In this document: piece after piece, positions 42,173-51,620 of the stretch
Layout: each line of letters opens with the position of its first letter
Numbering within the stretch: position 1 is the stretch's first letter
NCBI GenBank assembly: GCA_963756025.1
Contig: CAVWMF010000005.1
Span: 434,001-498,000 of the forward strand
Direction: 5' to 3'
DNA: 64,000 bases
Source: Bog-473 sp963756025
GTDB taxonomy: Bacteria; Actinomycetota; Acidimicrobiia; Acidimicrobiales; RAAP-2
The notes under the pieces: model-generated
What the model was told of the DNA's origin: nothing
The model's input: only the letters and a program-made list of their open reading frames with translations
Database searches by the model: none
Position numbers and translations under genes: made by a program

Positions 42173-44146
42173 GTGGTCGAGGGTCGGTACTGGTTGCAGA
42201 CTCTGGGGTGCCCCAAGAACCAGGTGGACTCGGACAAGCTGGAGGGACGTCTGGCGGGTCAGGGATATCGCCGGGCCGCGGATGCCTCGGAAGCCGACCT
42301 GGTCGTGGTGAACACGTGCGCCTTTATTGAGTCGGCACGTCAAGAGTCCATCGACACCGTGCTGGAGCTGGCGGACCTGCGCCGTCCCGGCGCCCGTCTC
42401 GTCGTCACCGGCTGCATGGCGGAGCGTTACGGCGACGAGCTCGCCGATGCCCTGCCCGAGATCGACCTCGTCGCCGGGTTCGGTATCGATTTCGCCGAGC
42501 CGGTCGCCGCAGACCTGGGCACCGGCACCGCCACCGCCACCGCCACCGCTGCGGCTCCCACCGGCGTGCCGGTGGCCCTCGCCCGCAAACCTGGTCCGCG
42601 GCCATCGCACGGCTTCGACCTCCTCGAGTTGGCCCGTCCGGCGTCCGAGGTCCCGTGGGCCTATGTGAAGGTGGCCGAGGGGTGTGACCGCATCTGCGGC
42701 TTCTGTGCCATTCCCTCCTTCCGGGGCAAGCAGCGCTCACGTCACGTCGACGAGGTGATGGACGAGGTCGCACTCCTCCTGGCCGGCGGGACCACGCCGG
42801 CCGGCCTCGACGCTCCGCAGGTACGCGAGATCGTGCTGGTGGCCCAGGACCTGGCGTCCTATGGACGGGACCGCTCACGGCCCGGCGAGCGGGTGAAGGC
42901 GGGAGCCTCTCCCATCGCCGCCCTGACCCGGGCCGTCTCGGCCCGGGTCGAGCGCACCCGCCTGCTGTATCTCTATCCCTCCGGCCTCACCGACGAGTTG
43001 ATCGAAGCGGTGCTCGGGACCGGCGTGCCGTACTTCGACCTCTCCCTCCAGCACGTCTCGCGACCGCTGCTGGCGCGCATGCGGCGCTGGGGCGACGGCG
43101 AGCGCTTCCTGCGGCGCATCGCCGACATCCGCGCCGCCGAGGACCGGGCCACCTTTCGCTCCTCGTTCATCCTGGGCTACCCCGGTGAAACCGAGCGCGA
43201 CCACGACCGGCTGCTCGAGTTCCTGGGCGAGGCCCAATTGGACTGGGCCGGGTTCTTCCCGTTCTCGAACGAGGCCGGGACGCACGCGGCCGACCTGCCT
43301 GATCAGGTCCCGGCCCCGCTCGCCCTGGAGCGGTTGCGTGAGTGCACCGAGCTGCAGGATCAGATCACCGCGACTCGTCGGGATCTTCTGGTGGGCGAGG
43401 TGCGCCAGGTACTCGTCGATGCGCCAGGGCGGGGACGCACCGTCCACGAGGCGCCCGAGATCGACGGCATCGTGCACCTGTCCGACGACACCGTGGCCGG
43501 CGACCTCCTCGATGTCGTCATCACCGCCGCCGTCGGTCCCGATCTGTTCGGGGAGCCCCGAGCACCGGTGAGCGACACCGACGCCCGTCGGGAGACCACG
43601 TTCGGGCCGACGGCATTGGCCACCCCGGCCAACGCCGTGACGATCGCGCGCCTGCTGGCCGCCCCCGTCTTCGTCATCATGATCGTGGTCTGGGGTGCGA
43701 CCTGGTTCAACTTCGCAGTGGGCTTCCTTTTCGCCGCCAGCGACGGGCTCGACGGGTACATCGCCCGTCGCCAGGGCACGACACGATCGGGCGCCTTTCT
43801 CGATCCGCTGGCCGACAAGGCGCTCGTCCTGGGCGCCATGGTGACCCTGGCCAGCGAGGGCACCCTCCCGTGGTTGCCCGTGGTCCTCATCGCCGTGCGC
43901 GAGATCGGCATGCAGCTCTACCGTTCGTGGGCCGCCCGTCGCGGGGTCTCCATCCCGGCGCGCAATTCGGCCAAGCTCAAGACGTTCGTGCAGGATCTCG
44001 CCGTCGGCGCGTGTCTGGCGCCGCCACTGGTCCACCACCATGGGGTGAAGGTCACCGTGATATGGATTGCAGCGGCACTCACCCTCGTCACCGGGGGGCA
44101 GTATCTGGCGGACGGCCGACGGGCGTTCAGGGAGGCAGGCGCATGA
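42173..44146 (+). CDS. rimO: RimO (ribosomal protein S12 methylthiotransferase) fused in frame to PgsA
   Basis: A 657-residue frame starting at GTG behind TAAGGAG. Residues 1-~465 are RimO, the radical-SAM enzyme that methylthiolates an Asp of ribosomal protein S12: N-terminal [4Fe-4S] domain with LGCPKNQVDSD, VNTCAF and TGCMAERYG, then radical SAM CDRICGFCAIP (CxxxCxxC) and a TRAM domain (GEVRQVLVDAPGRG). An Ala/Thr repeat (TGTATATATAAAPTG) sits in the middle. Residues ~480-657 are PgsA, the CDP-diacylglycerol-glycerol-3-phosphate phosphatidyltransferase of phospholipid synthesis. The junction has an out-of-frame TGA (43569-43571) overlapping an in-frame GTG, so two separate genes with one indel is a serious alternative. 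ATGA overlap with cinA. Confidence 0.88.
   Translation: MVEGRYWLQTLGCPKNQVDSDKLEGRLAGQGYRRAADASEADLVVVNTCAFIESARQESIDTVLELADLRRPGARLVVTGCMAERYGDELADALPEIDLVAGFGIDFAEPVAADLGTGTATATATAAAPTGVPVALARKPGPRPSHGFDLLELARPASEVPWAYVKVAEGCDRICGFCAIPSFRGKQRSRHVDEVMDEVALLLAGGTTPAGLDAPQVREIVLVAQDLASYGRDRSRPGERVKAGASPIAALTRAVSARVERTRLLYLYPSGLTDELIEAVLGTGVPYFDLSLQHVSRPLLARMRRWGDGERFLRRIADIRAAEDRATFRSSFILGYPGETERDHDRLLEFLGEAQLDWAGFFPFSNEAGTHAADLPDQVPAPLALERLRECTELQDQITATRRDLLVGEVRQVLVDAPGRGRTVHEAPEIDGIVHLSDDTVAGDLLDVVITAAVGPDLFGEPRAPVSDTDARRETTFGPTALATPANAVTIARLLAAPVFVIMIVVWGATWFNFAVGFLFAASDGLDGYIARRQGTTRSGAFLDPLADKALVLGAMVTLASEGTLPWLPVVLIAVREIGMQLYRSWAARRGVSIPARNSAKLKTFVQDLAVGACLAPPLVHHHGVKVTVIWIAAALTLVTGGQYLADGRRAFREAGA
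43568..44146 (+). other. pgsA: PgsA (CDP-diacylglycerol-glycerol-3-phosphate 3-phosphatidyltransferase) module
   Basis: This is the C-terminal part of the frame above, or a separate gene from GTG 43568. NAVTIARLLAAPVFVIMIVV opens the first membrane helix. The CDP-alcohol phosphotransferase motif is DGLDGYIARRQG followed by GAFLDPLADK (DGx2AR...Gx3Dx3D), complete. About five membrane helices follow, which is normal for PgsA. Product: phosphatidylglycerol phosphate. Confidence 0.88.
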
Positions 44147-45435
44147 GAATCGAGATCGTGGCGGTGGGCACCGAGTTGCTCCTGGGTCAGATCGCAGACA
44201 CCAATTCGGCGTGGCTCGGGGATCAGCTGGCGTCGGCCGGCGTGACCTCGCATTTTCATCAGGCCGTCGGGGACAATCACGAGCGCATCACGATGGCCTT
44301 CCGCACGGCGTTGGCCCGCAGCGACGGGATCATCGTCTGCGGCGGCCTGGGCCCGACGCAGGACGACATCACGCGTGAGGCCATCGCCGACGTCATGGGG
44401 GTCGAGCTGGTGCGCGACCCCGAGATCGTCGAGCTCATCATCTCGTTCTTCGGCTCCCGGGGTCGCAGCATGTCGGCCAACAACCTGCGCCAGGCCGACG
44501 TCCCGGTCGGGGCCTCGCTCATCCCGCAGGTGATGGGCACCGCGCCCGGCCTCATCTGCCCGCTGGGCAACAAGGTGATCTACGCCGTACCCGGCGTGCC
44601 CTATGAGATGGCCGAAATGTTCGAACGGGGCATCCTGCCCGATCTGCGGGCCCGCATGGCCGAGGCGGGAGAAGAAGCCGTCATCGTCAGCCGCGTCGTG
44701 CGCACGTGGGGGGCCAGCGAATCGGGGTTGGCCGAGGCGCTCCAGGGGCGGATCGACGTGCTCGATGCGGAGGACGACGACGCCGACGGTGTCCCGGCCG
44801 GGTCGGTCACGCTCGCGTTCCTCGCATCGGGTATCGAGGGGATCAAGGTGCGCATCACCGCCCGTGGCGCCACGCTGACCGAGGGCACGGCACTGCTCGA
44901 TCGCGAGGAGAAGGCGGTCCGCGAGGCGATCGAAGCCGAGTTGGGGGACATCGTGTTCGGCGTTGACGACGAGTCGATGGAGGTCGCCGTGGCCGCCCAA
45001 TTGCGGGCCCGCGGCCTCACGCTGGGCGTGGCCGAGTCGCTCACCGGTGGGCTGATCGCCTCACGACTGGTGAATGTGCCGGGTGCGTCGGCCTGGTTCC
45101 GTGGGGGCGTCGTGGCTTACCACGAGCAGGTGAAGTTCGACCTGCTGGAGGTGCCTGTGGGCCCGGTTGTCTCGGAAGCCGCGGCCGCGGCGATGGCCGA
45201 GGGCGTGTGCCGGGCCACGGGCTCCGACGTCGGCCTGGGCATCACCGGTGTGGCCGGCCCGGACGAGCAGGAGGGGGTGGCGCCGGGCTCCATGTTCGTC
45301 GGCCTGGCCCTGCCGGGCGGAGTGACGGTGACCCGCACGGTCCGCGTCCCGGGGGATCGGGAGCGTGTGCGCCAGTACGGGGCGATCGGGGCGCTCGACC
45401 TGTTGCGCCGGGCCCTGATCGAGCTCGCCTACTGA
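44143..45435 (+). CDS. cinA: CinA family protein (NMN deamidase / ADP-ribose pyrophosphatase type)
   Basis: 430 residues from ATG 44143, overlapping the previous stop. N-terminal molybdopterin-binding-like (COG1058) domain: IVAVGTELLLGQIADTNSAWL, then VCGGLGPTQDDITREAI and VIYAVPGVPYEMAEMF. C-terminal CinA domain (PncC, nicotinamide-nucleotide amidase): LTLGVAESLTGGLIASRLVN, then FRGGVVAYHEQVKFDLL and GITGVAGPDEQEGVAPGSMFVGL. CinA recycles pyridine nucleotides and in some bacteria is linked to competence and recA. Here recA is 8.8 kb away, not adjacent. Confidence 0.95.
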   Translation: MRIEIVAVGTELLLGQIADTNSAWLGDQLASAGVTSHFHQAVGDNHERITMAFRTALARSDGIIVCGGLGPTQDDITREAIADVMGVELVRDPEIVELIISFFGSRGRSMSANNLRQADVPVGASLIPQVMGTAPGLICPLGNKVIYAVPGVPYEMAEMFERGILPDLRARMAEAGEEAVIVSRVVRTWGASESGLAEALQGRIDVLDAEDDDADGVPAGSVTLAFLASGIEGIKVRITARGATLTEGTALLDREEKAVREAIEAELGDIVFGVDDESMEVAVAAQLRARGLTLGVAESLTGGLIASRLVNVPGASAWFRGGVVAYHEQVKFDLLEVPVGPVVSEAAAAAMAEGVCRATGSDVGLGITGVAGPDEQEGVAPGSMFVGLALPGGVTVTRTVRVPGDRERVRQYGAIGALDLLRRALIELAY

Positions 45436-45520
45436 TCAGCCCGATTCTCACAGGGAGACCACAGCCAAGGCACACTTTAGGGGCAACTCTGAGTGCGAGC
45501 CTTGAGCAATGGAGGTGGCA

Positions 45521-46237
45521 ATGGTGAGAGCGGACAACGGACCGAGAGTCCTCGTGGTGGACGACGAGCCGTCCATCGTCGACGCAGTGGCCACGTCACT
45601 GCGCTACGAGGGGTTCACCGTGGACGAGGCGACGACGGGCCGCCGTGCGCTGGCCCAGGCCCAGGACGATCCGCCCGACCTCGTCATCCTCGACGTGATG
45701 CTGCCCGACCTCGATGGGCTCGAAGTCACACGGCGCCTGCGCGCCGACGGCGTCCGCGTGCCGATCCTCTTTCTGACCGCCCGTGACACCCTCCAGGACA
45801 AACTGGCGGGCCTCACCATCGGAGGCGACGACTACGTCACCAAGCCGTTCGCCCTGGCCGAGGTCATCGCGCGCGTGCACGCCATCCTGCGGCGCACGGG
45901 CTACGAGCCCGAAGACGACGGGATACTGCGCTTCGCCGACCTCGAGCTCGACGAGAGCGCGCACGAAGTGCGGCGGGGCGGGAACGACATCCAGCTGACC
46001 GCCACCGAGTTCAACCTCTTGCGTTACTTCCTGCTCAATCCACGTCACGTCCTCTCCAAGTCGCAGATTCTCGACCACGTCTGGCACTACGACTTCGGCG
46101 GCGACGGCAACGTCGTCGAGACGTACGTGAGCTACCTGCGCAAGAAGCTCGAGCGTTACGGGCCGCCGCTCATCCACACCATCCGCCTCGTCGGCTACAC
46201 GCTCCGCGAGCCAGATTCGACGAACGGGTCATCCTGA
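45521..46237 (+). CDS. OmpR/PhoB-family response regulator
   Basis: 238 residues from ATG 45521, which has GGAGGTG seven bases upstream (ATG 45509 is also in frame but lacks a site). The receiver domain has DDEPS, the phosphoacceptor Asp58 in LVILDVMLPDLDG, FLTARDT and Lys in YVTKPFAL. The C-terminal winged helix reads LTATEFNLLRYFLLNPRHVLSKSQIL and VVETYVSYLRKKLE. It resembles the MprA/PrrA group of actinobacteria. The kinase follows without a gap. Confidence 0.94.
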   Translation: MVRADNGPRVLVVDDEPSIVDAVATSLRYEGFTVDEATTGRRALAQAQDDPPDLVILDVMLPDLDGLEVTRRLRADGVRVPILFLTARDTLQDKLAGLTIGGDDYVTKPFALAEVIARVHAILRRTGYEPEDDGILRFADLELDESAHEVRRGGNDIQLTATEFNLLRYFLLNPRHVLSKSQILDHVWHYDFGGDGNVVETYVSYLRKKLERYGPPLIHTIRLVGYTLREPDSTNGSS

Positions 46238-47968
46238 ATGTCCCTACGCCTCCGACTCCTGGTGGCGGTTGGAGCGATCGCCGTGATCGCGCTGGTGCTG
46301 GCTGACTTCGCAACCTATTCGGCTCTCCGCTCGTCGCTCTACAAGCAGGACGATCAGAGCTTGGCGCAGACGAGCTCGTTCCGTTTGAATGCGTTCGTCC
46401 ATTCGGAAAAGTGCCCCAACCCCTCCTCTCCCTTCTTCGGCGGCGGCTCGGGCGGGACGCCGCCGGATAACGGCGGTGGCGCCGGTGCCAACGCATTCGG
46501 GAGCATCCCGTTCATCGAGGTCCTGACGACGAGCGGCCACGCGGTCGGAGGCCGGCAGTGCCCTGCCTATGTCGGCGATACCAAGTACACCCCACAGCTC
46601 CCTACCCCGATCGGCGGGTTCTCCACGCAGCCCGACGGCACACAGGTCGCGTATTTCACTGCGGCCTCGATCAAGAGCGGCGGCCCGGCGTTCCGGGTGC
46701 AGGTGACCAAGGCCTACTTGAGGGATCCGATCACCGGTGCCAGGCAGAACGTCTTCAGCGTCCTCGCCGAGCCCATCGGTGCCACCACGAACACCCTTCA
46801 CACCCTGTTTCTCATTGAGTTGGCCGTGACCGCTGGCGCACTCGTCCTCGCCGTGGCCGCCGGCTGGTGGCTGGTCCGGCTGGGGTTACGGCCATTGGAG
46901 GACGTGGAGCGCACCGCCGACTCCATCGCGGCGGGCAATTTGGATCAGCGCGTACCCGGTGCGGACGAACCGACCGAGGTCGGTCGGCTGGCCCGCGCGT
47001 TGAACGTGATGCTGGAGCGCATCGAGGCGGCCTTCACCGCCCGCGTCGCGTCTGAGAACAGGTTGAAGGAATCGGACCGGCATCTGCGGCAGTTCGTCGC
47101 CGACGCCTCGCACGAGTTGCGGACACCGATCGCCGCCGTGTCGGCCTATGCCGAGCTCTTCGAACGTGGCGCGGCGCAGCATGCCGACGATCTGCCCCGT
47201 GTCTTTACCGGCATCCGCACGGAGACGGCGCGGATGGAACGTCTGGTCACCGACCTGCTGACATTGGCCCGATTCGACGAGGGGATCCCACTGCAGATCG
47301 TGCCAACCGAATTGGTCAGCCTCGGCGCCGAGGCGGTGCATACCGCCGGAACGGTGGGCCCGGACTGGCCGGTGCAATTCACCGCTTCCCATCCGGTCGA
47401 GGTCATGGGTGACCCGGTCCGGCTGCGCCAGGTGATCGACAACCTGTTGGCCAATGTCCGGGCCCACACGCCTCCGGGCACCACCTCCACGGTGCGCGTC
47501 GATCAGGACGGCGAGACGGCCGTCATTGTGGTCAAGGACGCCGGACCGGGCATGGCGACCGAGGAGGCCGAGCGTGTGTTCGAGCGCTTCTACCGGGCGG
47601 ACGCCTCCCGGGCCCGCAGCCATGGCGGCAGTGGGCTCGGTCTCTCCATCGTGGCGGCCATCGTGACCGCACATGGCGGCACGGTGTCCGCGAAGTCAGC
47701 CCTGGGCGAAGGAATGGCAGTCACGGTACGCCTCCCCGTCATCGCGGAGCCCCCGGAGGGCGCCGGGCCGGGCGAGATGGGTGAAGCGGACGGCACCAAT
47801 GGCTGGGGGGGCGGCGCCAACGGAGCCGATGAGACAGGCCAGGTACCGCCCGCCGGTGGGGCTAATGGGGCCAATGGAGCTGATCTTGCTTATGGGGCTG
47901 CAGTGCCAGAAGGGGCTGACCAGGCCGAGAAGACCGTGCCGACGACCGGAGGGGCCGGGAACTCGTAG
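46238..47968 (+). CDS. HAMP-containing sensor histidine kinase
   Basis: 576 residues, the partner of the preceding regulator. TM1 (LLVAVGAIAVIALVLADFATY), an extracytoplasmic sensor of about 150 residues with Gly-rich insert GGGSGGTPPDNGGG, TM2 (~190-212), HAMP (RPLEDVERTADSIAAGNLDQRVPG), HisKA with the phosphorylated His292 in ASHELRTPIAAVSAYAEL, and HATPase N box (RQVIDNLLANVRAHT), G1 (VVKDAGPGMA), F box, and G2 (GGSGLGLSIV). MprB/PrrB-like. The final ~75 residues are an unusual Gly/Ala/Asn/Glu tail (GGANGANGAD) without a known role. Confidence 0.94.
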   Translation: MSLRLRLLVAVGAIAVIALVLADFATYSALRSSLYKQDDQSLAQTSSFRLNAFVHSEKCPNPSSPFFGGGSGGTPPDNGGGAGANAFGSIPFIEVLTTSGHAVGGRQCPAYVGDTKYTPQLPTPIGGFSTQPDGTQVAYFTAASIKSGGPAFRVQVTKAYLRDPITGARQNVFSVLAEPIGATTNTLHTLFLIELAVTAGALVLAVAAGWWLVRLGLRPLEDVERTADSIAAGNLDQRVPGADEPTEVGRLARALNVMLERIEAAFTARVASENRLKESDRHLRQFVADASHELRTPIAAVSAYAELFERGAAQHADDLPRVFTGIRTETARMERLVTDLLTLARFDEGIPLQIVPTELVSLGAEAVHTAGTVGPDWPVQFTASHPVEVMGDPVRLRQVIDNLLANVRAHTPPGTTSTVRVDQDGETAVIVVKDAGPGMATEEAERVFERFYRADASRARSHGGSGLGLSIVAAIVTAHGGTVSAKSALGEGMAVTVRLPVIAEPPEGAGPGEMGEADGTNGWGGGANGADETGQVPPAGGANGANGADLAYGAAVPEGADQAEKTVPTTGGAGNS

Positions 47969-48038
47969 CCCGGCATTTCACATCCGACACACAGCGGGTC
48001 CCCACGGGCTCGTGAAGACGGAGCGACATGATGCCCAC

Positions 48039-49298
48039 ATGACAGTCCTGGCTCCTCCCGAAGAGGGCTCCAGCCCACGCCAGATCCCCCTCGATGTCGA
48101 GATCATCGTTCCGGTCTACAACGAGGCCCCACACCTGGCGGAGCGCATAACCGAACTGCGCACCTTCCTCGACCACTCGTTCCCCTTCCGGGCCCTCGTC
48201 ACCGTCGTCGACAACGCCAGTACCGACGAGACCTTCAACGTGGCCACGCATCTCGCCAGGACGACCCCGGGGGTGGCTGCGGTCCACCTGCCCCGCAAGG
48301 GCCGGGGCTACGCGCTGCGGACGGCCTGGATGAGCAGCACCGCCCCGGTGGTGGCCTACATGGACGTCGATCTCTCCACCTCGCTCTCGGCACTGCTCCC
48401 TCTGGTCGCCCCGCTTCTCTCGGGACAACGGGACGTGGCGATCGGCACACGCCTCGCGCGGGGTTCCCACGTCATACGCGGCCCCAAGCGCGAGCTGATC
48501 TCCCGCGCCTACAACCTCTTGCTCAAGCTCTCTGTGCGCGGTCGGTTCAGCGATGCCCAGTGCGGGTTCAAAGCATTGCGGCGGGAATCAGCGCTGCAAT
48601 TACTCCCGCTAATCAAAGACGACGAGTGGTTCTTCGACACCGAGCTGCTCGTGACGGCCCAACGCCTCGGATTGCGCATCAGCGAAGTCCCGGTCGATTG
48701 GGTCGACGATCCCGACAGCCGGGTGAGGATCCTCAGCACGGCGATGAACGATCTGCGCGGGGTATGGCGGATTTCGCACGGCTCGGGCCGCCGGCTGGTG
48801 AAGCAGAGAGCGACAACGGCTGACGCCAAGCGTCGTCAGGTTGCCGCTGACCAGTTGCTCCGGTTCGCCGGCGTCGGTGCCATCAGCACCTTGGGGTACC
48901 TCTTCCTCTTCATCGCGTGGCGCCCCGTGGCCGGGACCTTCGGGGCGAACGCGCTGGCTCTGGCCATCTGTACGGTCTTCAACACCGCCGTGCACCGGGA
49001 GCTCTCTCGCAACATGAATGGTCCCGCGCAGAGAGGTCGCCTCGTCCTGGTGGCGACGGGCCTCTTCGCCATCAGTCTGACCCTGACGACCTTGGCCCTG
49101 ATGGCCGCGCATGCGCTCTCGGCCACCTCTCTCGTGGTGGCGGTCGTCGCGGTGACGTTGGCCAATGCCGTGGCCTCGGTCCTTCGTTTCGCCATCCTCC
49201 GGGCCTGGGTCTTCCGACCCGCACCCGCCACCACGACCTTGACCACCACCACGATCTTGACCACCACCACGACGGCCCTTGCGGAGACAACCCCATGA
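48039..49298 (+). CDS. GT2 glycosyltransferase (dolichyl-phosphate sugar synthase type) with GtrA-like membrane domain
   Basis: 419 residues from ATG 48039. The GT2 domain (residues ~18-260) has EIIVPVYNEAPHL, VTVVDNASTDET, RKGRGYALRTAWM and the DXD site YMDVDLST. It transfers a sugar from a nucleotide donor to a polyprenyl phosphate. A GtrA-like four-helix domain follows (LLRFAGVGAISTLGYLFLFIAW, TVFNTAVHRELSRN), typical of flipping or accepting lipid-linked sugar. The C-terminus has tandem TTTLTTTTILTTTTT. The stop overlaps the start of the GT39 gene, so the product is probably the lipid-linked sugar used there. Confidence 0.92.
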   Translation: MTVLAPPEEGSSPRQIPLDVEIIVPVYNEAPHLAERITELRTFLDHSFPFRALVTVVDNASTDETFNVATHLARTTPGVAAVHLPRKGRGYALRTAWMSSTAPVVAYMDVDLSTSLSALLPLVAPLLSGQRDVAIGTRLARGSHVIRGPKRELISRAYNLLLKLSVRGRFSDAQCGFKALRRESALQLLPLIKDDEWFFDTELLVTAQRLGLRISEVPVDWVDDPDSRVRILSTAMNDLRGVWRISHGSGRRLVKQRATTADAKRRQVAADQLLRFAGVGAISTLGYLFLFIAWRPVAGTFGANALALAICTVFNTAVHRELSRNMNGPAQRGRLVLVATGLFAISLTLTTLALMAAHALSATSLVVAVVAVTLANAVASVLRFAILRAWVFRPAPATTTLTTTTILTTTTTALAETTP

Positions 49299-51538
49299 CG
49301 AGTCTGACCCCACCACCCTCGGATCACGCGTCCGTGGGACTCCTGGAGCTGCCGATTGACGTCTACACCCCGCCGAACGCCGGCGACGGCGGGCCGTCTT
49401 CGCACGAATCGACGCCGGCCAAGCGTGGTCCCATGGTCCGTTTCATAAGGGGCCGCGAGACGGACGCGGCATGGGTCCGCCCGGCGCTCTTGGCGCTCTT
49501 GGTGCTGACAGCGATCCTGTACTTGTGGGATCTCGGCGCATCCGGCTGGGGGAACTCGTTCTACTCGGCCGCGGTCCAGGCGGGCACAAAGAGCTGGAAG
49601 GCCTTCTTCTTCGGCTCATCGGACTCTTCGAACTTCATCACTGTCGACAAGCCCCCTGCATCGCTGTGGGTGATGGAAATCTCGGCGCGGATCTTCGGGG
49701 TCAATTCCTGGAGCATCCTGGTTCCTCAAGCGCTCGAGGGAGTGGCGACGGTCGGTCTCGTCTACCTCACGGTCCGACGCTGGTTCACGGCCCAAGCTGC
49801 GCTCCTCGCCGGTGTTGTCCTGGCTCTCACGCCGGTAGCGGCCATGATGTTTCGCTTCAACAACCCCGACGCCCTCCTGGCGCTGCTTCTCACCGGCTCG
49901 ATGTACGCCCTCGTGCGTGGTCTCGAGAAGGCGCAGACGAAGTGGTTGGTGCTGGCCGGCACCTTGGTCGGGTTCGGATTCCTCACCAAAATGCTGCAGG
50001 CGTTCCTGATCATCCCCGCTTTGGCGATCGTCTATCTGCTGGCCGCACCCACGGGGTGGTGGCGACGGGTCTGGCAGGTCGTGGTGATGGGCGTGTCGAC
50101 GCTGATCGCCGCCGGGTGGTGGGTGGCTGTCGTCGCCCTGACACCGGCGGCCGATCGTCCCTATGTCGGGGGCTCTCAGAACAACAGCATTCTCAACTTG
50201 ATCTTCGGTTACAACGGGTTCGGTCGGCTGACCGGAAGCGAATCGGGCAGCGTGGTCGGAGGAGGGGGTACCGGCGCCGCTGGCCAATGGGGGCCGACGG
50301 GTCTCACCCGCCTGTTCAACCCGAGCTTCGGTGACATGGCATCGTGGCTCATCCCCGGTGCATTGCTCATGGGGGCTGCGCTCTTGGTCTTCACCATTCG
50401 CGCCCGGCGGACCGATCGCGAGCGGGCTGCCCTCCTGCTCTGGGGTGGCGCCCTAGTCGGGATCGGACTGACGATCAGCCTGGGTGAGGGCATCATCCAT
50501 CCCTATTACACCGTGGCCCTGGGTCCGCCCTTGGCCGGGCTGGTCGGCATCAGCACGATGGGACTCTGGCAACGGCGGTCCAGGTGGATGGGCCGTGCCT
50601 GTCTGGCGGCCGGTCTCCTCGTCACCTGCGTGTGGAGTTTCGTTCTCCTCGACCGGACCCCCGACTGGTTCCCGTTCCTCCGCTTTTTCGTGTTGATCGT
50701 GGGCATCCTCGGCGCACTGGCAATCCTCGCCCTGCCGTGGCTGCGCCACACGCCGAAACTTGCCGCCGGCCTCGTGGCCGGGCTCGGACTGAGCGCAGCC
50801 CTCATTGCTCCTCTGTTCTCCACCGTCGCGACAGCGGCTACGCCGCACTCCGGAGCGATCCCTTCGGTGACCCCTTCACCCTCGGGTGGACTCGGGTTCC
50901 CCGGCGGTGGTGGCGCCGGTGGTTTCCCCGGCGGCGGCCGCTTTGCCGGCGGGCGTGGCTTCGGCGGCACTGGCGGTGGATTCCCGAACGCTGGAGGGAC
51001 CGGTGGTGGTACAGGCACAGGCACCGGCGCCGGTGGGTTCCCGAACTTCGGCGGCACCGGCGGACGTACTCGCACGGGCACCGGAACCGGTGGGCTCCCG
51101 ACCGGTGGGTTTCCGGGCGGCGGATTCGGAAGGGCGGCAGGAGGGTTTGGCGGCGCCGGCGGGTTCCTCAATGCCAGTAGTTCGAACCCGGCCCTTACGA
51201 AACTTCTCAAGGCAGACGCGACGCACTACACCTGGGTGGCTGCGACGGTGAACTCGAACTCGGCCGCCGGATATCAGCTGGCCAGCGACGAGCCGGTCAT
51301 GGCCATAGGCGGATTCAACGGCACGGACCCCGCGCCGACGCTCGCTCAATTCGAGAAGTACGTCGCAGAGGGCAAGATCCACTACTTCATCTCGGGTGGA
51401 GGCGGTGGTGGCTTCGGCCGCGGTGGAAGTGGTGCTGACTCGTCGAAGATCACCAGTTGGGTGGAGAGCCACTTCACGTCGAAGTCGGTCGGCGGAACGA
51501 CCGTCTACGACCTGACCACGCAAGCCACATCGAGCTGA
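49295..51538 (+). CDS. GT39/ArnT-like membrane glycosyltransferase with Gly-rich extracytoplasmic tail
   Basis: 747 residues from ATG 49295 (ATGA overlap). After a cytoplasmic N-terminus of about 75 residues there are some 11 hydrophobic segments. The catalytic-type first loop WGNSFYSAAVQAG, then FITVDKPPASLWVMEISARIFG, and RFNNPDALLALLL are hallmarks of actinobacterial mannosyl/arabinosyl-type GT-C enzymes using polyprenyl-P-sugar. Residues ~529-627 are a Gly-rich linker (GFPGGGGAGGFPGGG). A terminal globular domain follows (ALTKLLKADATHYTWVAATVNSNSAAGY, then YFISGGGGGGFG), as in YkcB-like proteins. It works after the GtrA-linked synthase. Confidence 0.92.
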   Translation: MTSLTPPPSDHASVGLLELPIDVYTPPNAGDGGPSSHESTPAKRGPMVRFIRGRETDAAWVRPALLALLVLTAILYLWDLGASGWGNSFYSAAVQAGTKSWKAFFFGSSDSSNFITVDKPPASLWVMEISARIFGVNSWSILVPQALEGVATVGLVYLTVRRWFTAQAALLAGVVLALTPVAAMMFRFNNPDALLALLLTGSMYALVRGLEKAQTKWLVLAGTLVGFGFLTKMLQAFLIIPALAIVYLLAAPTGWWRRVWQVVVMGVSTLIAAGWWVAVVALTPAADRPYVGGSQNNSILNLIFGYNGFGRLTGSESGSVVGGGGTGAAGQWGPTGLTRLFNPSFGDMASWLIPGALLMGAALLVFTIRARRTDRERAALLLWGGALVGIGLTISLGEGIIHPYYTVALGPPLAGLVGISTMGLWQRRSRWMGRACLAAGLLVTCVWSFVLLDRTPDWFPFLRFFVLIVGILGALAILALPWLRHTPKLAAGLVAGLGLSAALIAPLFSTVATAATPHSGAIPSVTPSPSGGLGFPGGGGAGGFPGGGRFAGGRGFGGTGGGFPNAGGTGGGTGTGTGAGGFPNFGGTGGRTRTGTGTGGLPTGGFPGGGFGRAAGGFGGAGGFLNASSSNPALTKLLKADATHYTWVAATVNSNSAAGYQLASDEPVMAIGGFNGTDPAPTLAQFEKYVAEGKIHYFISGGGGGGFGRGGSGADSSKITSWVESHFTSKSVGGTTVYDLTTQATSS
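50880..51175 (+). repeat. Gly-rich low-complexity coding repeat in the GT39 gene
   Basis: GGTGG, GGCACCGG and related units code for about 100 residues of Gly with Phe, Pro, Thr and Asn (GGFPNAGGTGGGTGTGTGAG). The frame is intact. This separates the membrane core from the terminal globular domain of the enzyme. Confidence 0.8.
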
Positions 51539-51620
51539 GGCTCACCACCGCACGTAAGGAGATCCGCAGCTTTGATTGATGGCGGGGCATCGAGATTGTG
51601 ACGGTGATGAAGGAGAGGTC

